A stretch of DNA of 9,396 nt from Candidatus Falkowiibacteriota bacterium (GTDB taxonomy: Bacteria > Patescibacteriota > Patescibacteriia > Patescibacteriales > UBA12075), in the NCBI GenBank assembly GCA_030600505.1, contig JAUVLY010000028.1:1-9396 (forward strand). Direction: 5' to 3'. The position numbers and the translations under genes are program-made. Under the pieces are notes generated by a model. The model was given only the letters and a program-made list of their open reading frames with translations, was not told where the DNA came from and did no database searches. Below are positions 1 through 4,796 of the stretch, piece after piece. Every line of letters begins with the position of its first letter. Positions within the stretch are counted from its first letter, which is position 1.

Positions 1-1999
1 TTTCTTCGCTCTTTTCAAACTTACTAACCTCTAAATACCAATCCGCAAAAAAATCTGAAGTAAACGTTTGTAAAAGCGTTGCTGCAAGCGAAAAATCATA
101 ACGATCTAAAAATTTTGTTACTGATGTGACATTCTTATCAATTAACGTATTAAAATTAGCTAATATCCATTTATCTGCAACTGTTAAATTATCATAATTA
201 ATTTCTGCTGTCTGCTGTCTGCTGTCTGCTGTCTGCAAAATATATCTACTCACATTCCAAAGCTTATTCACCATATTCCGATAACCAGCTATCTTTTCTT
301 CACCCAGATTCATATCGTTTCCCGGGGAAGAACCGATTAGAAAGGATAAACGAATCGCGTCGGTTCCATATCTTTTTATCATATCAAGCGGCTCAATCCC
401 ATTGCCTTTGGATTTGCTCATTTTTTGCCCTTTTTCATCACGGATAAGCCCGGTAAAATACAAATTTTTAAACGGCGCCTGCTTGGTTCTGTACAAACTT
501 AAAATTATCATGCGAAAAGCCCAAAAAGGCAAAATGTCCCTGCCCATAACCATGGTGTTGCTGGGATAATATTCTTTGAAATCATCACCATTAGGAAACC
601 CAAGCGTAGTGTGGGCCCATTGCCCGGAAGAAAACCAAGTATCAAAAGTATCTTCATCCTGTATCCAGCCCTTTCCCGGAGAATCAATGCTAACCTTAAT
701 TTCCCCATCCTTGTACCAGGCGGGAATTCTCGGTCCCCACCAGATCTGCCTGGAAATGCACCAATCATGAACATTATCAATCCAGGAAAGCATAACCTTT
801 TTAAATTTAGCCGGATATATTTTTATTTCCTCGTTTTCAACTACCTTTCTAGCTTCTTGTTTTAAAGAAAAATTCTTATGGTCAACATTAACAAACCATT
901 GCCTTGATATAAGCGGCTCAATTGCGGTCCGACAGCGCTCGCAAACCGATAAATTATTATTAAATTCCTCTTCTTTTTCTATTAACTTTTCTTTTTTTAA
1001 CTTTTTAACTATCAAGGCGCGCGCTTCCAGCACACTCTTTTTGGAAAAATCCGCAAAACCATCATTAATCACTCCTTGTTCATTAATAACTTTAACAATT
1101 TCCAAATCATTATCCTGTGCCATCTGCCAATCAACAGCTGAATGCGCCGGTGTAACCCCTAGGGCGCCGGTGCCAAAATCCTTATCAATATGCCGATCAG
1201 CAATAATTTTAATCTTCAAATCAACTCCACAAAAATTTACTTCATACATTTTGCCGATATATTGCTTATATCGCTCATCTTTAGAATTTACTGCCACAGC
1301 CGTATCTCCTAATTTTGTTTCCGGACGAGTAGTGGCAATGGTAATTGGAAAATCTTTACTATATCTAAAATAATACAATTTAGCTGACTGCTCCTCATGC
1401 TCTACTTCCACGTCAGCTAAAGCGCTTGTGCATCTCGGACACCAATTAATGATTCTTTCTCCCCGGTAGATCATCCTCTTCCCTTTATCATCAACCTCAT
1501 TGTACATATTTACAAAAGTTTCCAACACAACTTTAATAATATCCGGATCTAAAGTAAATTTTTCCCTATTCCAATCGGCTGATAAACCGATCTTTCTTTC
1601 CTGATTTCTCATATAATTTGCCCGGCCAATACAAAAATCATAAATTTCCTTATAAAATTTTTCTCTGCCAAGGTCGTAGCGGCTAACACCTTTTTCTTTT
1701 TTAATCTTCTTTTCATAAACAACTTGAGTCTGAATACCAGCGTGATCCTTTCCTGGTAAAAGTAAAACTTTCTTGCCTTGCATTCTCTGATATCGACCCA
1801 ATAAATCCATTACAACATATCCGGAAACATGCCCGATATGCAATTCACCATTAGAATTTGGCGGCGGCAAAATATTACAATAAATATCTTTTGTGTCAGG
1901 CAAATTATCCGGATTAAAAAACCCAGATTCTTCCCAGGTTTTATAGATTTTATCCTCATATTTTTGCGGCTCGTAGGCCTTGGGTAGTTCTTTTTTCAT
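1..1999 (-). CDS. valS: Valyl-tRNA synthetase, N-terminal ~666 residues (3' end outside window)
   Basis: Class I aminoacyl-tRNA synthetase that charges tRNA-Val with valine in the cytoplasm. Reading the minus strand from ATG at 1999-1997 gives an open frame to the window edge. Visible motifs are PPPNSNGELHIGH (HIGH at residues 54-57), INWCPRC, the editing (CP1) region with TTRPET, DWCISRQIWWG, and KMSKS at about residues 526-530 followed by KGNGIEP. The order and spacing fit ValRS better than IleRS or LeuRS. The anticodon-binding domain has just begun where the window ends; full-length bacterial ValRS is usually about 850-950 residues. WWGPRIPAWY has Pro where I would expect His, and the Cys cluster often found after it is absent. 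Residues about 588-598 (QTADSRQQTAE) are encoded by a 7-bp tandem repeat. GAGGGG lies 8 nt before the start and probably acts as ribosome binding site. Confidence 0.96.
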   Translation of the reverse strand, partial: MKKELPKAYEPQKYEDKIYKTWEESGFFNPDNLPDTKDIYCNILPPPNSNGELHIGHVSGYVVMDLLGRYQRMQGKKVLLLPGKDHAGIQTQVVYEKKIKKEKGVSRYDLGREKFYKEIYDFCIGRANYMRNQERKIGLSADWNREKFTLDPDIIKVVLETFVNMYNEVDDKGKRMIYRGERIINWCPRCTSALADVEVEHEEQSAKLYYFRYSKDFPITIATTRPETKLGDTAVAVNSKDERYKQYIGKMYEVNFCGVDLKIKIIADRHIDKDFGTGALGVTPAHSAVDWQMAQDNDLEIVKVINEQGVINDGFADFSKKSVLEARALIVKKLKKEKLIEKEEEFNNNLSVCERCRTAIEPLISRQWFVNVDHKNFSLKQEARKVVENEEIKIYPAKFKKVMLSWIDNVHDWCISRQIWWGPRIPAWYKDGEIKVSIDSPGKGWIQDEDTFDTWFSSGQWAHTTLGFPNGDDFKEYYPSNTMVMGRDILPFWAFRMIILSLYRTKQAPFKNLYFTGLIRDEKGQKMSKSKGNGIEPLDMIKRYGTDAIRLSFLIGSSPGNDMNLGEEKIAGYRNMVNKLWNVSRYILQTADSRQQTAEINYDNLTVADKWILANFNTLIDKNVTSVTKFLDRYDFSLAATLLQTFTSDFFADWYLEVSKFEKSEE
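204..236. repeat. Heptanucleotide tandem repeat (TCTGCTG x 4.7) inside valS
   Basis: Units of TCTGCTG start at 204, 211, 218 and 225, with a partial unit at 232-236. All are identical. On the coding strand the array encodes QTADSRQQTA in the linker between the catalytic core and the anticodon-binding domain, just before the conserved LTVADKWIL-like segment. The unit length is not a multiple of three, so gain or loss of one unit would shift the valS frame. Confidence 0.95.
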
Positions 2000-2023
2000 A
2001 ATTTTAGCCCCTCTCTCCTTTAG

Positions 2024-2052
2024 ATTATATGCTTAACGTTACCATTTATCGC
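2024..2052 (-). promoter_or_regulatory. Candidate valS promoter
   Basis: The minus strand carries a perfect TATAAT (+ strand 2024-2029) about 25 bp upstream of the valS ATG. The hexamer 17 bp further upstream is GCGATA, which matches TTGACA at only three positions, so the -35 box is weak. A start near 2017 would leave a leader of about 18 nt that still contains the GAGGGG ribosome binding site (2008-2013). Confidence 0.4.
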
Positions 2053-2068
2053 TAAATTTGGCAAGAAT

Positions 2069-2097
2069 TTGCGATTTTTACCCACTTCTTGTATAAT
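2069..2097 (+). promoter_or_regulatory. Sigma70-type promoter P1 upstream of the DHH gene
   Basis: TTGCGA at 2069-2074, a 17-bp spacer, then a perfect TATAAT at 2092-2097. It points right, toward the DHH gene at 2362, and diverges from the valS promoter. A start near 2104 would give a leader of about 258 nt containing a possible attenuator and two structured repeats. Confidence 0.55.
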
Positions 2098-2109
2098 TGC
2101 AATATTGCC

Positions 2110-2138
2110 TTGACATTAGCCCTGATTTGCTATATATT
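2110..2138 (+). promoter_or_regulatory. Sigma70-type promoter P2 upstream of the DHH gene
   Basis: Consensus TTGACA at 2110-2115, a 17-bp spacer, then TATATT at 2133-2138. It is in tandem with P1, about 41 bp downstream. A start near 2145 would give a leader of about 217 nt before the DHH start codon. Confidence 0.6.
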
Positions 2139-2156
2139 GATATGTCAGTCTTCCAT

Positions 2157-2195
2157 ACCCGGCATACTAACAAATTAACACTGCCCGGGCTTTTT
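2157..2195 (+). terminator. Possible leader terminator or attenuator
   Basis: CCCGG near 2158 can pair with CCGGG at about 2186-2190, followed by C and a TTTTT run. The loop is about 23 nt, long for an intrinsic terminator, and the stem is only about 5 bp. It lies just after promoters P1 and P2 and before the DHH gene, so it could stop some transcripts early. Weak evidence. Confidence 0.25.
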
Positions 2196-2197
2196 AT

Positions 2198-2249
2198 GTT
2201 ATTTTTGCTAACGCAAAAAGCCGCACTACAAATGCGGCACATGCGAATT
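2198..2249 (+). repeat. Two-hairpin repeat, copy 1
   Basis: The copy starts with GTTA and ends with ACATGCGAATT. Hairpin 1 is TTTTTGC/GCAAAAA (2202-2208 with 2213-2219), loop TAAC. Hairpin 2 is GCCGCA/TGCGGC (2220-2225 with 2233-2238), loop CTACAAA. Related copies lie at 2289-2336, 4517-4563 and 7665-7716. This copy faces copy 2 tail to tail across about 40 bp. Confidence 0.9.
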
Positions 2250-2349
2250 ATTAAGTATTCGCATATTCGCATAATTCAAATTTGCTATATTCGCATGTGC
2301 CCTATTCGTAGAGGGGCTTTCGCGAAGCGAAATAACAGTAGATTCGCAT
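2241..2349. repeat. Cluster of the octamer ATTCGCAT / ATGCGAAT
   Basis: The 3' tail octamer of the two-hairpin repeat recurs here. It appears once as ATGCGAAT (2241-2248) and four times as ATTCGCAT (2257-2264, 2265-2272, 2289-2296, 2342-2349). Some belong to full copies 1 and 2 and the rest look like remnants. The last one sits next to TAACATTA (2355-2362), the 5' boundary motif in reverse, as if an internally deleted copy lies against the DHH start codon. Confidence 0.8.
2289..2336 (-). repeat. Two-hairpin repeat, copy 2 (inverted)
   Basis: On the minus strand it runs from GTTATTTCGC to GCACATGCGAAT. Hairpin 1 is TTTCGC/GCGAAA with loop TTC. Hairpin 2 is GCCC(C)T/AGGGC around CTACGAAT. Compared with copy 1, the fourth base pair of hairpin 2 is C-G instead of G-C, so both sides changed. 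Copies 1 and 2 are inverted and could form one long snap-back structure in the DHH leader. Confidence 0.88.
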
Positions 2350-2361
2350 TATGTTAACATT

Positions 2362-3516
2362 ATGTTTAATCAAGAACAACAAATATTAGAACAGATCAAA
2401 GAAGCTAATAATATTTTAATTACTTTCAAGCGTACCTGGACCGGCGACTCAGTGGCGTCAGCTTTGGCTTTTTATCTATTACTTAAAAAAATGGATAAAA
2501 AAGTTGATATTATAGCTGAACCGTTTGATAAAAGCGCCAGCTTTGCTTTCTTGCCAAGCTTTAACGCAATCCAGAGCTCACTTGATAATTTGCGTAAATT
2601 TATTGTCTCCCTGGATATTAGCAACGCCAAGGTCGGGCAGATCAAATACAAAATTGAGGATAATACCCTTAATTTTATTATTTCCCCAAAAGAAGGCTTT
2701 TTTACTGCGGACGATGTCCATTCTCGTTCCGGTAGCTTCAAATACGATCTTATTATTACTCTCGATACCCCGGACCTGGAATCCTTGGGCCGGATATATG
2801 ACAACGACACTGAATTCTTCTACCAAGTACCGATCATCAACATCGATCACCATCCTAATAATGAAGGCTATGCCCAGATCAACCATGTTGAACTAACCGC
2901 TATATCAACTACGGAAATTTTATTTAACTTCTTTACTTTTGCTTTTCCTGATTTAATTGATGAAGATATTGCCACCTGTTTGCTCGCCGGTATAATCTCC
3001 AAAACAAGAAGTTTTAAAACCCAAAATATCACCCCGCAGGCCCTTTCGGTTACTTCCCTTTTGGTCAAAATGGGTGCCCGTAGGACAGAAATTGTTAACC
3101 AGCTCTACCGCTCCCGCTCACTGGCTGTGCTCAAGCTCTGGGGCCGGGTTCTGGCCAGGCTAAACAGCGGCTTAAAAAATAAATTAATTTGGTCGGTACT
3201 AACAGATGTAGATTTTAAAAAAACCGATACCACCGAAGATGACTTATCTGAAGTAATTGACGAGCTAATGATAAATATCCCCCAAGCTCGCATCATCCTG
3301 CTTATTTATGAGTTCACTAAAAAAGAAACTGCTACCAAGGCAACCAAAGTACAAATTTATTCCCCTAAAAATGTAAACGCCCTGGACCTGTTTAAATCTT
3401 TTAAACCCAGCGGCACCAAAAAGCTGGCCAGGATTATAATAGACAAACCAGTGAGTGAAGCTGAGAATGAAATCATTTCAGCCGTAAAAGAAAAATTAGA
3501 GCAATTGTCGCTGTAA
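2362..3516 (+). CDS. DHH-family phosphoesterase-like protein with degenerate metal site
   Basis: 384 residues with the general plan of NrnA/RecJ-like DHH proteins. The signature is NIDHHPNN (Asp162-His163-His164), preceded by LITLDTPDLESLG with Asp135. The C-terminal half looks like a DHHA1-type region. Active NrnA-type enzymes degrade nanoRNA or dephosphorylate pAp using Mn2+ held by an N-terminal H-x-x-x-D-x-D motif, the middle Asp, DHH and a later Asp. Here the N-terminal motif reads KRTWTGDS (only Asp29 kept), and the later GIxTDTGxF-like motif reads GIISKTRSF (residues 210-218) with Lys214 where Asp is expected. About 40 residues (roughly 83-128) lie between the N-terminal fold and the middle Asp and may be a lineage-specific insert. 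No Shine-Dalgarno is visible, and the ATG abuts a repeat remnant. A cytoplasmic, possibly inactive or altered enzyme is inferred. Confidence 0.85.
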   Translation: MFNQEQQILEQIKEANNILITFKRTWTGDSVASALAFYLLLKKMDKKVDIIAEPFDKSASFAFLPSFNAIQSSLDNLRKFIVSLDISNAKVGQIKYKIEDNTLNFIISPKEGFFTADDVHSRSGSFKYDLIITLDTPDLESLGRIYDNDTEFFYQVPIINIDHHPNNEGYAQINHVELTAISTTEILFNFFTFAFPDLIDEDIATCLLAGIISKTRSFKTQNITPQALSVTSLLVKMGARRTEIVNQLYRSRSLAVLKLWGRVLARLNSGLKNKLIWSVLTDVDFKKTDTTEDDLSEVIDELMINIPQARIILLIYEFTKKETATKATKVQIYSPKNVNALDLFKSFKPSGTKKLARIIIDKPVSEAENEIISAVKEKLEQLSL

Positions 3517-3517
3517 C

Positions 3518-3546
3518 TTGAAAAAAATATAAAAAAGTGGTATCGT
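3518..3546 (+). promoter_or_regulatory. Promoter for the tRNA segment
   Basis: TTGAAA at 3518-3523, exactly 17 bp, then TATCGT at 3541-3546. It begins one base after the DHH stop codon and lies 34 bp before tRNA-Ile, a suitable place for an independent tRNA promoter. The -10 box is imperfect. Confidence 0.45.
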
Positions 3547-3553
3547 ACACGGT

Positions 3554-3574
3554 AAGGATGGAAGTCCTTTTTTT
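3554..3574 (+). terminator. Weak terminator-like hairpin after the DHH gene
   Basis: AAGGA (3554-3558) pairs with TCCTT (3565-3569) across a 6-nt loop, and a T run continues to 3574. The 5-bp stem is weak. It may end DHH transcription, but it also lies between the proposed tRNA promoter and tRNA-Ile, so one of the two assignments may be wrong. Confidence 0.3.
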
Positions 3575-3579
3575 GTTTA

Positions 3580-3652
3580 GGGCCTGTAGCTCAGGGGTTA
3601 GAGCGCCACGCTTATAACGTGGATGTCGATGGTTCAATTCCATCCAGGCCCA
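3580..3652 (+). tRNA. tRNA-Ile with UAU anticodon
   Basis: A full cloverleaf can be drawn: acceptor GGGCCTG/CAGGCCC (7 of 7 pairs), D stem GCTC/GAGC, anticodon stem CCACG/CGTGG with loop CTTATAA, and T stem GATGG/CCATC with loop TTCAATT. The discriminator is A at 3652. Loop positions 34-36 read TAT, which decodes AUA as isoleucine. The next bases are CCT, so the CCA tail is not encoded, unlike the tRNA-Val downstream. Most bacteria read AUA with a CAU anticodon modified to lysidine by TilS, so UAU is uncommon. The acceptor 3' strand also forms the left arm of a palindromic repeat. Confidence 0.93.
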
Positions 3653-3693
3653 CCTTCGCCTCGCAGAAACTCGGCTTCGGTGGGCAAGCCCAC
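3649..3693. repeat. Palindromic repeat overlapping the tRNA-Ile 3' end
   Basis: GCCCACC (3648-3654 region) pairs with GGTGGGC (3679-3685), with TTCGCC/GGCTTC-like inner arms. The 3' side GGTGGGCAAG matches the ends of the repeats at 3741-3772 (GGCGGGCAAG) and 4048-4077 (GGCGGACAAG). Immediately after, GTGGGC AA GCCCAC (3680-3693) forms another perfect 6-bp inverted repeat. The left arm is shared with the tRNA acceptor stem. Confidence 0.65.
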
Positions 3694-3721
3694 AAAGCTG
3701 AGCGAAAATGAGATAATATTA

Positions 3722-3796
3722 GGGCGGCTAGCTCAGTTGGTCCCGCCGTCGCCTGCGGCTTTGGCGGGCAAGTGCCGCGCTATGCTAAAAAACATA
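3722..3796 (+). pseudogene. Broken tRNA gene split by a palindromic repeat
   Basis: GGGCGGCTAGCTCAGTTGG (3722-3740) is a typical tRNA 5' half: acceptor strand, TA, D-stem GCTC and D loop with GG. The repeat at 3741-3772 then interrupts the D loop. The sequence after the repeat, GTGCCGCGCT, aligns with GTGCCACGTT of the neighbouring tRNA-Val, so the tRNA seems to resume as far as the anticodon stem. No matching 3' anticodon strand, T arm or GCCGCCC acceptor strand follows; intact tRNA-Val starts at 3797. The original identity cannot be read. Confidence 0.7.
3741..3772. repeat. Palindromic repeat inside the broken tRNA
   Basis: CCCGCC (3742-3747) pairs with GGCGGG (3763-3768), with a GC-rich centre and the family ending GGCGGGCAAG. 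It sits in the D loop of the tRNA remnant at 3722-3740. It resembles the units at 3649-3693 and 4048-4077 in length, palindromic form and 3' CAAG end. Confidence 0.75.
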
Positions 3797-3873
3797 GGGC
3801 TCATAGCTCAGTTGGTTAGAGTGCCACGTTGACATCGTGGAGGTCAGAGGTTCAAATCCTCTTGAGCCCACCA
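3797..3873 (+). tRNA. tRNA-Val (GAC anticodon)
   Basis: Cloverleaf: acceptor GGGCTCA/TGAGCCC (7 of 7 pairs), D stem GCTC/GAGT, anticodon stem CCACG/CGTGG with loop TTGACAT (anticodon GAC, reading GUC and GUU), and T stem AGAGG/CCTCT with loop TTCAAAT. The discriminator is A at 3870, followed by an encoded CCA at 3871-3873. Its cognate synthetase gene valS lies 1.8 kb away on the other strand; no T-box-like link between them is visible. Confidence 0.96.
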
Positions 3874-3878
3874 TTGAC

Positions 3879-3907
3879 TTGATAATTTCTTTTGAAAATC
3901 ATATAAT
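3879..3907 (+). promoter_or_regulatory. Promoter of the hsp20 operon
   Basis: TTGATA at 3879-3884, a 17-bp spacer, and a perfect TATAAT at 3902-3907. A start near 3914 leaves a leader of roughly 23 nt of AT-rich sequence without a Shine-Dalgarno. No CIRCE-type inverted repeat is visible, so HrcA control is not supported. Confidence 0.65.
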
Positions 3908-3936
3908 ATAGATACTTATAACATAATATTTTTTAT

Positions 3937-4515
3937 ATGAAAAAATTCTTAAAAAAGCTATCCGGTTTGGATAAAAGAGGTCAAACTGAAGAAATAGAGG
4001 AAGAAATCCAAAATCAGGATGATGAAGATTTATATTATGAAGATGGCTCCTCCTACGCTGAAGCTTCGGCGGACAAGGAAGAAATAGAAGAGGACGAGAC
4101 AGAGGAAGAAGAAACAGAAGAAGAGGAAGAAGTAGAATCCGCCCCAACTGAAGTAGAAGACGAATGGCCGGCTGAAGAATTTGAAGAAGGCCAACTTTCA
4201 ATTGATGTCTTTCAGACCCCAAAAGCAATTGTAATTAAATCTACTATTGCCGGAGTTAAACCGGAAGATATTGATATTTCTATTAATAACGACATGCTCA
4301 CTATCCGCGGCCGCCGGGAACAGAGCGAAGTAGTGGAAGACCAAGACTATTTATTTAGGGAATGTTATTGGGGCTCTTTTTCCCGCTCGATTATCCTGCC
4401 GGTGGAAGTTGAAGCTGACAAAGTGGAAGCAACAATTGAAAATGGAGTTTTGAGCGTTACCCTGCCCAAGGCAAAGAATGCCCAACAAATTCAAATAAAA
4501 GTAAGAGAAAAATAA
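3937..4515 (+). CDS. Small heat shock protein (Hsp20/alpha-crystallin) with long acidic N-terminus
   Basis: 192 residues. The alpha-crystallin domain spans about residues 85-192: LSIDVFQTPKAIVIKSTIAG at its start, GVKPEDIDISINNDMLTIRG, and the family hallmark ATIENGVLSVTLPKA near 165-179. A C-terminal IQIKV may be the I-x-I-type docking motif. Such proteins are ATP-independent holdase chaperones that form oligomers in the cytoplasm. Unusually, residues 17-83 are extremely acidic (E/D runs), where the family usually has a hydrophobic substrate-binding N-terminus. Within this tail, residues 39-47 (SYAEASADK) are the translation of an inserted palindromic repeat. It is first in an apparent operon with the DUF3006-like and VanW-like genes. 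No Shine-Dalgarno is visible before the ATG. Confidence 0.94.
   Translation: MKKFLKKLSGLDKRGQTEEIEEEIQNQDDEDLYYEDGSSYAEASADKEEIEEDETEEEETEEEEEVESAPTEVEDEWPAEEFEEGQLSIDVFQTPKAIVIKSTIAGVKPEDIDISINNDMLTIRGRREQSEVVEDQDYLFRECYWGSFSRSIILPVEVEADKVEATIENGVLSVTLPKAKNAQQIQIKVREK
4048..4077. repeat. In-frame palindromic repeat within hsp20
   Basis: TCCTCCTACGCTGAAG then CTTCGGCGGACAAG: GAAGCTTC forms the centre, the outer arms are TCCtCC/GGCGGA, and it has the CAAG-type 3' end shared with the two repeats in the tRNA segment. It is 30 bp (a multiple of three), keeps hsp20 open and encodes SSYAEASADK. This resembles the Rickettsia palindromic elements in behaviour, not necessarily in origin. Confidence 0.75.
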
Positions 4516-4516
4516 T

Positions 4517-4563
4517 GTTACTCGCTTCGCTCGGCCCCGCTACGAATGGGGCACATGCGAATT
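4517..4563 (+). repeat. Two-hairpin repeat, copy 3
   Basis: It starts with GTTA one base after the hsp20 stop codon TAA (4513-4515) and ends GCACATGCGAATT. Hairpin 2 is GCCCCG/TGGGGC with loop CTACGAA. Hairpin 1 has decayed to a TCGCT direct repeat and no longer pairs well. The copy fills most of the gap between hsp20 and the DUF3006-like gene. Confidence 0.85.
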
Positions 4564-4571
4564 ATAATTAT

Positions 4572-4784
4572 ATGAATATTACTGTTACTATCGATAGGTT
4601 TGAGGGGGATAAGGCGGTTTTGATTACCAAAGATAAGCAAGCGATAAACTGGCCAAAAGACAAGCTGCCGCGAAAGGCCAGAGAAGGGACTGTGCTGGAA
4701 ATTAATATTATTGATTCAACAAATAAAACTAAAGAAAACAAACAACTGGCAAAAAATATTCTCAACGAAATTTTAACACCATAG
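4572..4784 (+). CDS. DUF3006-like small protein
   Basis: 70 residues beginning MNITVTIDRFEGDKAVLI, then a KDKLPRKAREGTVLEI segment. This matches the general form of DUF3006 proteins, small beta-rich proteins of unknown function that start with a VxIDRxEGDxAVL-like strand and carry a P..L...A.EG..L motif. An upstream ATG at 4515 would extend it, but those 19 codons are only the translation of the repeat at 4517-4563, so the start at 4572 is preferred. It lies 56 bp after hsp20 and 12 bp before the VanW-like gene, so co-transcription is likely. The C-terminal part is Lys/Asn rich. No signal peptide or membrane segment is visible. Confidence 0.8.
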   Translation: MNITVTIDRFEGDKAVLITKDKQAINWPKDKLPRKAREGTVLEINIIDSTNKTKENKQLAKNILNEILTP

Positions 4785-4796
4785 TTTCCTTATTAT

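Noticed and set aside
508..1373. Small open frames on both strands within the valS region
   Set aside because: They overlap conserved ValRS sequence in other frames and show no family features.
2000..2068. T-box or tRNA-sensing leader upstream of valS
   Set aside because: The apparent leader is about 18 nt and has no T-box sequence or specifier stem.
2198..2349. Possible CRISPR array from the repeated ATTCGCAT octamers
   Set aside because: Units are too short, irregularly spaced and in both orientations; there are no uniform spacers and no cas genes.
3623..3832. Open reading frame across the tRNA segment
   Set aside because: It lies over two tRNAs and palindromic repeats, so coding is not credible.
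4515..4571. Upstream ATG that would add 19 residues to the DUF3006-like protein
   Set aside because: These codons are the translation of the two-hairpin repeat at 4517-4563, and the family start motif begins at the ATG at 4572.
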